Assembly: GCA_963969595.1 (NCBI GenBank)
Contig: OZ018408.1
Coordinates: forward strand, 34,534,108-34,598,107
Source: Neckera pumila
Taxonomy: Eukaryota; Streptophyta; Bryopsida; Hypnales; Neckeraceae
Length of the DNA: 64,000 nucleotides
Reading direction: 5' to 3'
The position numbers and the translations under genes are program-made. Every line of letters starts with the position of its first letter. Position 1 is the stretch's first letter. Under the pieces are notes generated by a model. It did not search any database. It was given only the letters and a program-made list of their open reading frames with translations, and was not told where the DNA came from. Shown in pieces: positions 39,501-49,916 of the stretch.

Positions 39501-40490
39501 AAACTTACCCACCGTGAATTGGTCCTTCCGGGATGCGCTGCCTTCGCCCTCCCGGTCGAACCGGTACACCTTTCTCCACATCTCCGCCGTCCACTTCTTG
39601 GGTTTCGCACGGATCGTGGTCGCGGCCTGAGATGGTGCTCCCGAGCTCAACTCCGCTACTATTGCTTCACTCCGGAAATCCCACGGTCTAATCAGGAAGC
39701 CGGCGCATCCCATTTGTTCCAAGTCCTCCTTCAGATCTGCCATCTCCTTGTCATCCTTGGGCAATCGTGGCGTCACGTAGCGCAGCGAGATGGTTACTCC
39801 TCCACTGTGACTTGCGGCCATATCTCCCGTCGATTAAAGAAAACCGGTCTACTGTCGGGTATCTGTACGACTAGTAATCCTCACGGCTCACTCCCTCTCT
39901 CTCCTTTCAGATGGAAGGTATTAACTCTAAGCTCCGGCACCAACAACCTTCTCTCTTTCTCTCAATAACCTGCCAGCACTCTTGCCTGTAGTCGCGTCAA
40001 CTCAACACACCAACACTACCTTTTAGACCAGAATTCAGTAATCGCGTACGCTGTATAATTCTCCGTCAGGGCAGGAAATCACAAGTGACTAATCTTTGGA
40101 CAGATAGGATCTACAAGAGCCAATCTCAACAGCTCTTAGTAATTACCCTAATTAAGGCCTTGCCCGTTAATCCTGCCCGTTTAGGCTTCCCGTTAACTAA
40201 TGATTAGAACATGTCCTTTGTTCCCTAGGGCTAAGTAGGTCACCGTTGGATGGCGGTGTCCTGTTTTCCCTTTCCTGACCTGGTCTAAGCAAAGTATGAT
40301 TCCGGTTCCTTGTTTCCGGTACATTCAATTAGCCTTTACGCTAATTCCTGATCAGTCCATTCCCGATTTCCGGTTCTAAACATTAGACGGTCTACAACTA
40401 TCTAAAAATCGAAAAAATTTACTACTAAGAAGAATATTATTCCTTCATTTTTATTTTAATATAGTAAAACTAGATTTTCATGTTCCGACA
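36581..40490 (-). mobile_element. Insertion 1 in CACTA-1 (3.9 kb, ORF-bearing)
   Basis: Placed by comparing the two Tnp2 copies: homology to 50,835 in CACTA-2 breaks at 40,495 and resumes at 36,575. The ends are TGTCGTAGCACAGAAA on the left and, reverse complemented, TGTCGGAACATGAAAA on the right: an imperfect inverted repeat with a perfect TGTCG start. Flanks are TAGGC (36,576-36,580) and TGGGC (40,491-40,495), a plausible 5-bp target duplication with one change. TGTCG..CGACA ends and 5-bp duplications would fit an LTR element, but no direct LTR pair could be found. It carries one long minus-strand ORF (37,677-39,821) and is rich in CCGG. Confidence 0.75.
37677..39821 (-). CDS. Insertion 1 protein, 714 residues, unknown function
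   Basis: Uninterrupted ORF. Residues about 25-215 form a globular region (blocks WTAEMWRKVYRFDREGEG, KFHSPISKKDGFAVTDC, LANTVFGALSGDQKVDW, YHLYNSEEV) shared with the protein of insertion 2. The spacing of WR, LSG.xxVxW and YHLY recalls the putative plant transposon protein domain found in plant retroelement-like ORFs, but this is a weak likeness. Next come an acidic stretch (EEESSDEDNEDESDEEEDKS), a coiled-coil segment around residues 310-430, a Pro/Lys-rich linker, a second acidic block and a basic tail ending KAGFSPIKKTRK. There is no reverse transcriptase, integrase, protease or DDE signature. The composition suggests a nucleic-acid or chromatin-binding structural protein such as a Gag; that is inference. 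The intact frame suggests a young insertion. Confidence 0.75.
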   Translation of the reverse strand: MAASHSGGVTISLRYVTPRLPKDDKEMADLKEDLEQMGCAGFLIRPWDFRSEAIVAELSSGAPSQAATTIRAKPKKWTAEMWRKVYRFDREGEGSASRKDQFTVGKFHSPISKKDGFAVTDCINERERRLLHYVLAILNPERPSWVSLTLANTVFGALSGDQKVDWGLVIQDQVLKMVNNVGKAKPSAICPFFYHLYNSEEVMTKEEEVEYEAAAALVEFEVPDLDQETGNEEESSDEDNEDESDEEEDKSEAEDKGEETRGKDPVEREQTKDTNSVWGKEPLDRITRDLSNFRKRYAMVEEAMQAICQTVDVDHPAQALTRVIRLNREKEKNENKEELVKLSGQVAALKQELRQKTEEVELERTFSKQTKDTLSRIREFITHPGEVVNKANLFDQQVMTEGRQLHQKLLLAMITYHKKMELTLEQLQEVMREANPHSVPAPRPEPDQEPVQQSAAIDTGKDETSHEQPALPVPKEHQETKTSQEQQTEVEGTKVPDPIPEDDDLEITKVTAPDPAKAQGPETGPGGSTPEEGTKTKNINSLSPSKSSLKTPGKKVQFGETEKMTTLMQSVVKTETGAGRGTSSGSPSKGMIRKPVGGEATPQSKVARPAPVPQKRKVPGPPSAKKKFIRAQEEEEDEEDSDDEEEESESDEDSEPYSDPDQALVETRATKAKAAREKAKVRSKQMARQQTGKKPVARKVPTKAGFSPIKKTRK

Positions 40491-41469
40491 TGGGCTCCTA
40501 AACATTCTTTGTAGTCGCGGAATGATAGGGAAATGCCTGAGCACCTTCAATGGGAACTTTTCCGTTCCTCATCTCTGTACCTTGGACCTCCACACTTAGG
40601 ACAGCGCAATGCATCCGCATGTTGGCCTCGGAATAACACGCATCCTTGGTCACAAGTATGTATGGTATTATATGTGAGGCCTAACTTCTGTGGCAAGGAT
40701 CGTGCTGCATGGTGGTTTTTTGGCAAACAATTCTGCTCCGGTAGAATGTGACCATGCAAGAGGGTGAACAACTCGTCAGTGAAGTTGTTGCTCACTCCAT
40801 GAACTGTGCACAAGTTCATGAGCAAGATGGTTGCCGCCAATTTGGTACACTTTGCACTACCATACAATTCCTGGATGGCCTCCTGTAGGTCACCAGGGTT
40901 GAAGTTTGGCTCCTCTGCCACTTCTTCACCATTTGTTGCGGCAGTGGGCTTCTCTTCCCCAACTTCCACATTGTCCAAGTCAATGCCCATGGAACCGACG
41001 TTGCTGTCTTCATGCACTGAATCTGCTACCTCAAATGCATCTGCCACTTGCTGGCAAATTCTTTCCTCAAGATCTTCCGCATCCTCTTCAATCGGGAATG
41101 TGTCTTCAAGCATCCCCCGCGTATTGACTTGAGCGTCCACACCAACGCTGCGATTTGCAGTTGGGCCCCAGAATTTAGCCTCCCACTCTTTGTCGGAAGA
41201 ATCTCGATTTCCAGAACCCCTCCAAACACGAAATTGCGGATGCCTGCCGTTTTGAATAAGATGATCGCATACATTTTTTATTAGTAGTCTCCTCCGACCT
41301 TGGCACTCCGTACATGGGCAATGCGGTTTTGTCACATTGAATTGCTGAGCCCGTTGTAGCTCTCTCAGCCACAGTCGGTCATCTCGGAGACGTTTCCTGC
41401 GGAAGTTTGATAGCGGCAATCGTCCAGGTATCATAGCGTATGGCACTACAAAAAAAAGGGGGAAACAAT

Positions 41470-41955
41470 GACTGCAAAGAATGATTGCGCGGCAGTCATT
41501 GCGGACAGGTTTTACTAACAAATGACTGGGGGGTCCTGGAGTCATTTCGGACAAGTCAATTATATAAATGACTGCGTGTGTATTATCACCGGCGAATGGA
41601 GCCTTGGATGACAAAATGGATGAGAAAGGAGTCCTGAAGGGATAAAGAGAGGACTTGAAAAGAAATGGAGGATCCAAGGACCACGTGGACTGGGCAGTCA
41701 TCTGATGTGGACAGCCACGTGGCAGTCATTTTAAAGTCATTTGGAAGACACGACAGACCCCTTATAAATATGACGTGGACTGCCACGGTGGAATTCCGTT
41801 GTTTGTCATTTTGCAGTTGCGTGTGAGTCATGCTCCATCAAATCGCAATACAACACGTGTTCAGTCATTTCGTAGTGACCATGTCGTACCACTTTTTGAG
41901 GGTTCGGGTGACGGAATAAACAGTCGCATTCCAGTCATTTTTAAGTCATTTTTCC
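41470..41955. repeat. CACTA-2 left subterminal repeats
   Basis: At least a dozen copies of AGTCATT or its complement AATGACT, in both orientations, within 500 bp of the left terminus (for example AATGACTGC near 41,470, GGCAGTCATTTT near 41,721 and AAGTCATTT near 41,940). CACTA elements carry such arrays as TNPA-type binding sites. Confidence 0.85.
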
Positions 41956-43309
41956 ACCATCCGGAGACCAGTGTACGATCGACTATTTGGGAAGTAGTCA
42001 TAGCAAACTCGCTTACTAGTGCCTTGACAGTTAAGTTTCTGTTCCTTGAGTTCAAGCCGCAGTTAGTGAGTAGTGGCTGTGTAGTTGATGGGCTGTAGTC
42101 ATGCGGATTTAGGTATACATGTGGGTTTGGGGTTTAGGCAAGCAAATGACAGGCAAGAAGGCAAAGGTCCACAACCCCAACGCATGACACAGTCTTTTGA
42201 TGGGACTTCTACTTCTCTCCAAAACTGACATATTGCATTTACAAACAGAGGACTGAGCAGTTCACTTCTATACATGATCAATGACATAATGTTTGGGATT
42301 TCACACGAAAATGAATGGCTAGGCAGTTCGTCACTCAAAAATTCAAGATGAGTTCATGGAAACCAATGAAGAGTACAAGAGCGTCGTCTGAATTTCTACA
42401 ATGAAAATTACAAATGCTTCTATGTGGCCCATGCTCATGGCCAGCAAGGCAAGCCAATATCACTTGGCCAGTTTCATATACTTCTGCTCCCACATTGCTG
42501 CGGAACCCTTTGCATCTTGTATTACCAACATCTCAGCATCTTCATTCGGGTACATGAGCTTCACACCAGCAGCGGTAATCTCATGCACGTCCACTTTGAA
42601 GCAAGACAATGGGATGTCAAGGAAGTGGAATTGGTGCTGACCTGCAATCCCGCTAATGGTCGCGGTTGCCACTTTCTGACGCGGGGCATCGGGGTTCATG
42701 AGGAACACGTTAGTGCCTACGTCCCACTGCAACATGAACATAAGAAGCCACTTCAATCTTCCGCCAAGTGAGGGCAGAAATCCACAGCAGTCATAACTAA
42801 AACTACACTGTACCATGAGAGAAGGGTGGCAGGTCTATGACTACATGGCGACTTGTTAGTTCCAGTGACTTCAATTTCACTGCACTGTGACTTCACATCC
42901 ACTTCAGTGTCAACGAAGACACAGAGGATTACATGCCTTCCTAATACGGATGGACGACTCACTGCATACCCCCGTCTGTGGTTTAGGGTTCACTGCGGTT
43001 TTGGGTGGTCATGCACAGAAAGGAACAACTGCAGCACTATGACTCCTCTCTGACGATCGATCGGTTTACTAATGTAGGAGACACTATGCTTGCTCCCTCA
43101 AGTAGTATGATGCTTCTTCTACCGCGTGTCTAAGATATCACTGGCGACTGACTTGGCGGCAACTACTGAGTCACTTCACGCCTCACAGACTGCAAGCAAA
43201 AAATGAAACTCCAAGGCTCGGATTTGCTCACCTTCTTGGACGGTGCATCACGTTTTTGGGTCGGAGCCGCTGCTCCCTTACTTCTTGTCTCCCGCCTCTG
43301 TGCTCTCCC

Positions 43310-43404
43310 CTGCATTTACAAGTGCCACCTATTAGATATCATCGTGAACTGAAGGTGAGGGGATGCATTGTTGCCATCAGCCCGTGGTCTGACAGTCCCC
43401 TCAC
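43310..43404 (-). promoter_or_regulatory. Intron with 5' splice site inside a perfect stem (CACTA-2)
   Basis: A 95-nt intron following the FCP1-like exon. In transcript sense GAAGGTGAGGGGA (43,363-43,351 is the complementary arm; donor arm at 43,408-43,396) pairs perfectly over 13 bp with TCCCCTCACCTTC, with a 32-nt loop. The GU of the donor lies inside the stem. The same stem and loop length occur in CACTA-1 at 63,745-63,802. Confidence 0.75.
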
Positions 43405-44204
43405 CTTCCACAGTGCCCAGAAACTGATATGGTTGTCCACTTCTGCGTTTCTGTAGCATTTGTGCCAGGGATTCGTTTACAATGTTTGGGTACTTCGTGC
43501 GGAAGGAAATGACATTGGGACATTTCCAAAACGCCTCCAACAGCGGCCACAGGTAGAATTTCAGATACTCCTTGTCATCAGCCAAAATTCGCAGCCACTT
43601 CACATAGAACGGAGTACTCATCAGGATGTTTGCGGCAGGGTTGCAATCTATTCGACTTTGCTTACTGTCCACTATGACTGTATTGGCTGCGCTAAATACA
43701 GGCCAGTTTGAGAAGACTGCATTCAAGCTCTTCCCACGGGACATGGGATTCGCGCCTTCACCCTCACCTACCTCACACAGTTCAGCTGTCCATGAAAAAG
43801 GGGACCCTGATTAGAGCCCAGTTTCAAACCCGCTAGCATGGTCGGGACTACGTCCTCCATGTAGGAAGCGTTGGTACTGCCCCAAAAAGCTACAGTGAAA
43901 TGCTCAAAACAATGGGCTAAAAAAGGTTTTAGCCACGGGCGGAAGACAACTCTCCTACACTTAGTTCTCGTGCTTGGACGTATTCGACTATTTAGGTTCA
44001 TGCGATCTAGCAAACTACAATCCAGTAGTGTTCCGTGGACATTAAAAATTACCAACTTCAGCTTAGCAGAACTATTCCCACCTTTCCGTTCAATCAATAT
44101 GTCGCTCACTGACTTCAACGGCCTCACCTCAATCGATGAACAGTGGACAACATTGGGGGGTTTGGTTACCTTCGTGGGAGAATTGGGAGGTTTCCTCGAC
44201 TTCT

Positions 44205-44400
44205 TCAGAGGCGCAGCTGGGACGCCAGCTGCAGCATCTGCGAGCCCTTCCCTCCCATCACCCACATCACCCCTTGCACCCCCTTCACCGCAGTCACCGA
44301 CCTCACCCCCCTCACCACCCTCACCCACCTCACCCACCTTGCCAACCTCGCCCCCCTCATTGCCTTCTTTGGGGGCATCCAGATCTGCCCCCTGTGCTTG
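44205..44400 (-). repeat. Gly/Glu/Val codon repeat in accessory linker
   Basis: Degenerate short-period repeat encoding GEVGEGGEGGEVGDCGEGG-type sequence between the coiled coil and the FCP1-like domain. The CACTA-1 copy lacks an obvious equivalent, so the linker expanded by slippage in CACTA-2. Confidence 0.7.
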
Positions 44401-47400
44401 CGCCGATAACACCACAACATTGGGAGGCTGACCTGCCCCCGGTGCAGAGGACTCCTCCCCTTCTCGGACGATGACCGACCCTGGCGCAGAGGACTCCGCC
44501 ACTTTGCTGACGACAACTGACCCCAGCTCAGGTGAGGGACTCACTTGCCCGACGTCTCCATTTGGCGGTGCAAGGGCAGCATCGACTTTGGCAAGTGAAG
44601 CCTGTGTAGGGTCCTTATCTTGCACGGTCTTCCCGGAGGTCTCAATGCGAGCCTGCACAAAAAAAGGATTCTCAACAGACTCCTCCCTTGCTACGGGAAT
44701 GTCCAGCGTGGCCTCTTCGTGACGTGGAGCTGGTTTTGGGGCAAGCACCGGGATTTCGATGGAGTACACGTTCTCCGTTGATGGAGCGGGCTCCGAAGGG
44801 GCTGCTGGACTGGTTGACCGGTCCTCCTTCATCCACCGCAGTGACAGTGGGGCCTCTACGTTGTGGTCGGGGAGCTCCGACTCTGAAGACAAGGTCACCG
44901 TGTCCCTTTCTACGAGTTGTTTGCTAGCCACAGCGGCAGCGTCTTCCACTGTCACAGACGCGGGGCGATTTTCCATGGCCCTTCGCTTTTCGACCAACAA
45001 AGTGACTGGGACTACTTTCTTCCGTGAGCCCGGTAAGATGCCTGCACCGTCCACTCCCTTGAAGCCGCCACAATCCTGAATCTCGAGCGCAGATTGAGTA
45101 ATGGAGGGGCTGCCTTCGTCACCATCTTTGGGCCCCACAATGTACCTCTCGAACATACACCTGAGCTTTTCGATTGCGGCAGACTGAACAGATGAAGTGG
45201 CCAGTACTTGGCCGAACTTCTCGTCAACATCCTTTTGCAGGGACTCCACTGCTAGCCTCAAATTGTCATCACCTACGCCCTGCTCGCCGTGTTGTCACAC
45301 GCATCAAAACGCGTTCAGTCAGCTTCCAGTCGTGTACAGGTAATCTGAGAAAGGGTGAAGTCACATTATGTGACTTCAAAGCAACTGTGAAGTCGCTTTC
45401 TACAACTGAGGATTCATTCTATTTGGGAAGCACTATAAAAAGAATACGTATGGAGAAGTAGGACCACATGCTGAAATGGGACCACAACCTACCACAAATA
45501 ACGGCGGCCAATTATTAAACAGGACCACGGGTGAGAGGCACTTACTGGAGAGATGGCCCCACGCTTTGCACTTTGTCGCAGCCCCTCTCCAATGTCTGTA
45601 ATGCGAGGGCTGCTTGCACGCCCTTCCCTCTGCATCGACAAAGAAAAAAAAAAAAAGATACAAGTGAAGGGAAGCTGAAAACAAGAAGTGTGAGACAACT
45701 ACGGAAACAAAGAACGGCGTGCCTTCAATGACTAAACAAAAAGCCAAACTCACAGCCGCGAGCTCCTTTCCAGCTCTGCCTCTCTGCCCCACTTGCTGGT
45801 AGTTTTTCACGCTCTGTCTGGCTGCCTGCATCTTCTGCGCCTTCTGCACCTGGGCGTCAGTCTCCCAATAATTGATTAGCCTCTTCCACTGCTCCTCGTC
45901 TACACAGAGAGGGCATACTTTTTGCCCTTTCAGCCACTTCGCCTTCAAGCGGGATCTCTCAGACTTCAGGTACCTGGTGATTGAGGTTCGGAAACCGACC
46001 ATGCTAAGGGGTTGGCCCACATATTCGAATTCGCCATCTAATGCGTCTCTGAGCCTCTTAACCGCTTGGGGCGTTTGCTTCCCCTAGTCCACCACACTCA
46101 GGTCCAAAGTCTTGGGAACAAAGTCTCTAATTGCCTCGTCCCATGCATTCTTTCCCGCACAGGTTGCATCCACCTCTCCACCCTCAATGACATACACACG
46201 ATTAGGCTTCCCTCCTACTGTGGCTCGGTCATGGCTCCCCAAGTCATACGCATTTTGTCTCTTCCGTCGTGACGCTCGATCCTCACTGTCTTGGGAAGCC
46301 AGTATGGCTGGTACTTCTGACCACGGACCAGGGTATGCCGGGGCTGGTCCAGCTGACCAGGGAGGTGGAGCCGGAGCCGTCTGCTGCGGCATCCACTGTC
46401 CAGGACACCAAGACCAGGACGGGACACTCCCTGCGCCTCCCATGGGTCTCTCTTGCGAAATTGGACGTGCCTCCAGTGCTTGTGCTGGTGACTTCTCCCG
46501 TGCAGGTAGTTTCCTCCGTTTGCTCCGTCTGTCGACAAGCGGTTCCTCTCGATCCAACTCTTCTTCACTGGAGTCGACGAATGCGTTAGCTGAGTCTGCA
46601 AGCAAAGAGCAATACAAGCTGAGATTTAGTGCGCACTTCTTGTAAAACTGCACTCGGACATGGACCAAATGCGCTTAGGGTCCGTTGGAGCTCAAAATTC
46701 CACAGACTTCTCCACTGCTTGAATCGCAACTGAAATTCGGTTGCAATTCTGGCATGCACCCCCAACTCAGCAAAACGAACGCGCGGAACCCTAAACTGCA
46801 ATCAGAGGATCGTGACAGAACAAGTTACCTGCGCCAGCCGCCTCCTGTGTGGATTGCTGCTGAGCATGGTCACAAGCTATTGCAAGTTTTAGCATACCTG
46901 CTCCGATGGCCTCATCATCGTATTGCGTTGCCTCAGAAGAGGAGTCACGAGCACTTCCCATTTCGCTGCTTGCGTGCCTACGACTTTGATTTTTCTTCAA
47001 TAGGCGTCCTCGAAGGCCCCTCCGCGTTGAAACAGCCCGCTGCGTGATCGTCTCCCTCCTCCCTGGTTTAAGGGCGACCGGTTTTTTCTTGGAGGCGTCC
47101 TCCGCGTCCTTGAACGTCAATCAACCCGCCGTAAGATGGCGCCAACGGGTTTTTTCTAAAGGATTCACAAGCGTCTTCACAAATCGCAAAATCAGAACAA
47201 CAGAAGAGGACCGGGAAGATGTTCATCGCTCTGGCTCTCACTGAACGTGTCCGCTCTCACTCAAAAAACAGGAGGTATGGCACGAAACAAGGTCTCCTGG
47301 ATTGGAGTTAGGGTTTACGCCCGCATTGCGCAGCAAGGCACTCGACACCCCTCCTCCAGGCGTACCACGTGGACTTCCTTCTGGAAGTGGGTTTAAGGGG

Positions 47401-48799
47401 TTTAGGGTAACTAAGACTTTTCTTAGACAGAACAATGAAATGACTTCAGAGTAGTTTTCTGGAAGACAGAAGTCACAGAAAATGACATAAGAACGACTTG
47501 AACTCGACTACGCGGTTTCCCAAAAACAAAACGGCGGCGAATTGATTTGCCGAGAGCACTTAAACCCTAGCGCGCCGCCCGCTACGCAGCGAAAGCGAAG
47601 CACTCTCAAAATCAAAACAATGTCCTCCCCGCCTCATCGATGCATGCAGGAAAACAGCGCTAAAGCACGTAGGTCCACAGGCAGACTCAAGCGCTGTACT
47701 GATTCATCTTTACTGGTGTACTGAAACTTTTGCTGCGCATGATTGTACTGCAGTATGTATGGAAAGAGTACAAGACAGAGGTGGATTTGTAGAGGAGGAT
47801 AGTCGTGAACTCACAAATTTGCTCTAGCGCGTAGAACTGGCTCAAGCGCCTTCGCAACCTCTGCCACTTTCTTGTCTTGCAGGAGTTCATAGTCGCTCTT
47901 CAGATGTTCAGGACTCTCCTGCTCGGAGTCCATCGTGACTTCAAGTTGCCGCTGCCAACTTGAAGCCGACCACTGTGTCAAGGCCCAAGCTTCAGAACTT
48001 CGAGCGCTTCGGCGATTGGAGGCTGCGAAGACCAGTTCCTTCTGCAGCAGGAGCTCGACGTCGAAGAAACTCAGTCTCCCTGCATGCAAGAAGACGACAA
48101 TACATTTTGGTGAGTGAGTGAGGGATCTGATTTGAAAAAGGAGGCTGTTTAGAGAGGTCGTAGGCATGATGAACGACACTTAGTTAGGCGGCCTGTAATA
48201 AATTGGAAGATCACGCAATTATTTCTGAAAGCCTTTGGAGTTTACACGTCCAACTTCGGCGATTTTGCCCTGATCTCCGGCCGAGTTCTGTCACGTCCAT
48301 CTAAATGACTCATCATGGAGTGATGACCTGAAGGCCACACTTGTAGGTTCAGAACTTCGCTGTAGACTTAAACGAACGTCTTGCATGTTTCCTTAGGCCA
48401 TGCCATTCTGTTCGGGCCAAATCCCCAAGTCCAAAGTCAAAATTGCCTGAGTCACGGCAAAATCGCCCTAAACTACAGTTCAGCATTGTTTGACAATCAG
48501 GCGCGTCAGTCTTACTTCACTTAGTCATACTTTAGTAACCTAGTAGTGGTAGTGACTTCTCTGTGACTTCGTGAAGTCATTCTTCTGTTTTCTTGGAAAA
48601 ATCACGACAGTGAAATGACTTCCGGGAGCATTCGTTCAAGTACAATTGCATTTCATCTCATAAGCGAAGTATTCTATTTTCTTTTGTTTTTCCAACATAG
48701 TTTTCATTTGTAGGAGTCCGAATTGGTCAAAAGTGACGGTTTCACTTTCCTCGCAATTTTGAGCAAACGGCAATAGTGAGGACACATGAAATGGATTGT

Positions 48800-49480
48800 T
48801 CGATTCAAAGATTCACTACATTCCCCATTTTTTTTAAGAGAAGGATTTATAAATGTCTTCAAGTGAGGAACTCACTACAATATTCTCCATTTTTTTTTAA
48901 AAAGGATTCATATTTCTCTTCAAGTGAGGGACTCAATACATTTCCCATTTTTTTTTTAAAAAGGATTCATATTTCTCTTCAAGTGAGGAACTCACTACAT
49001 TTTCCATTTTTTTTTTAAAAAGGATTCATATTTCTCTTCAAGTGAAAGACTCAATACATTTCCCATTTCTTTTTTAAAAAGGATTCATATTTCTCTTCAA
49101 GTGAGGGACTCAATCCTATGTTCCTCATTTTGTTTATGTTGTCATTTGAACATGTCTTCAAGTGATCCTCTCACTACATACTATCCTTGTTTATTTATTT
49201 TTCTTTAAATTTATAAGTGTCTTCAAGTGAGTGACTCACTACAATGTTCTCCATTTTTTTTTTTTAAATTTATAAGTGTCTTTAAGTGAGGGACTCACTA
49301 CATTCCCCATTTTTTTTATGAGAAGGATTTAGAAGTGTCTTGAAGTGAGGGACTCACTTCAAGACACCTTTTTTCTTTTATGAGAAGGATTTTAAACATG
49401 TCTGAAATTGAGGGCCTAGCAACATTCCCCAATTCCTTTATGAAACCGATTTATAAATGTCTTCCAGTGACGTAAATGTT
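48800..49480. repeat. Tandem array in the divergent promoter region of CACTA-2
   Basis: About ten units of roughly 60 bp, each built on TCTTCAAGTGAGGGACTCA, then a CATT.CCCATTTTTTTT tract and AAAAGGATT. The central units (48,900-49,140) are almost identical and the outer ones diverged. The array lies between the accessory gene start (47,933, minus) and Tnp2 (49,917, plus), so it may act on both promoters. Confidence 0.85.
49335..49367. repeat. Perfect 15-bp hairpin in the tandem array
   Basis: GTGTCTTGAAGTGAG (49,335-49,349) is followed by GGA and its exact reverse complement (49,353-49,367). It is made from the array motif TCTTCAAGTGAG plus an inverted copy. Confidence 0.9.
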
Positions 49481-49916
49481 ACATTTTCCCCTATTTTGCG
49501 TATTTTGCATTTCTGATTGCTAACCTCCCTGTGCTGTACTTGAACATGACATTGCAAGACACAGTATTTTCTCACAGGAAGTTCATGTCTGTTTTACTGA
49601 AACTAAATTCTTGTCTGCTTCAAACCAGAAGTCCTGCATCAGCATCGACTTTCATGGCACTGGGAAGGTCGTTATTGCATACATATATCGTTCAGTCATT
49701 CTCCAGTAGTGTCTCTCATCCTACTGTAGTCAATATTGAGTGAATGCTGTCATTTTCTAGTAACTTACAAGTGAAGTAAGTCGTGCCGCAGTGGAAACCA
49801 TGGTGGCGTTCCACACGCACGTTTTGGTGCCAGACGTCCCAGTGGCTCCTTATGACGTCCTTGTATGCAATGATTGCAGCGGCGGACAGAAGCAACAGTA
49901 GGCAATCAGGTTTAGG

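Larger units (their letters stand above)
33350..41440 (-). pseudogene. CACTA-1 Tnp2 transposase, interrupted
   Basis: Tnp2 cuts CACTA ends; this copy is broken. The 5' exon (41,440-40,496) starts MIPGRLPLSNFRRKRLRDD and holds CPCTECQGRR and CPKCGGPRYRD. It is frameshifted near the C-terminal end of this exon and then cut by the 3.9-kb insertion at 36,581-40,490. Coding resumes at 36,575 with ISKLILWHSENRSNQDGG, HPCDSKAW and VHFALAADEVNPFK (Transposase_21 core). It continues past a frameshift through WPVVLLNYNLPLWLSTKKFF to about 36,010, then degenerates. The next exon (35,338-34,415) reads MMHCEMNLVKNFLKTITGKK through KKNFGGLKSHDYH and FPPSFFDIMTHHPYHLVQEL. The last (about 33,960-33,350) has FGNHFRVDD and VNYIGVLKDILKLDYG (DUF4216-like). 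Exon order matches Tnp2 of CACTA-2. The CACTA-2 insertion removed its upstream region. Confidence 0.85.
42460..47933 (-). pseudogene. CACTA-2 accessory (TNPA-position) gene with FCP1-like domain
   Basis: Multi-exon gene. Exon 1: 47,933-47,815 (MDSEQESPEHLK.DYELLQDKK, donor ATTT|GTGAGT). The next lies within about 47,150-46,830; then about 46,597-45,755, with ATCAGKNAWDEAIRDFVPKT and a Ptta/En/Spm-like segment VCPLCVDEEQWKRLINYWET...RQSVKNYQQVG; then a small exon at about 45,633-45,550. A large exon (about 45,280 to 43,405) holds a coiled coil, an acidic Gly/Glu repeat linker and an FCP1/NIF-like fold: KLVIFNVHGTLLDCSL, RPWLKPFLAHCFEHFTVAFW, NTVIVDSK, NPAANILMSTPFYV, YLWPLLEAF. Two short exons follow; the last ends DAKGSAAMWEQKYMKLAK (TNP1-like). 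The catalytic DxDxT is NVHGT, so no phosphatase activity is expected. Defects: TAG at 46,084-46,086 where CACTA-1 has TGG, and a frameshift at the T/C run near 43,800. TNPA-like proteins bind subterminal repeats; the role of the FCP1-like part is unknown. Confidence 0.75.

Noticed and set aside
36581..40490. Insertion 1 as a standard LTR retrotransposon
   Set aside because: TGTCG..CGACA ends and 5-bp flanks are suggestive, but the sequences next to the two ends are not direct repeats of each other, and no primer binding site or pol domain was seen. Kept as unclassified.
43871..44474. Plus-strand His/Pro/Ser-rich frames opposite the accessory gene linker
   Set aside because: Antisense of the Gly/Glu repeat; the minus strand has the conserved domains and splice sites.
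48800..49480. CRISPR-like array
   Set aside because: Units are direct tandem repeats without unique spacers in a plant transposon; it is a minisatellite.
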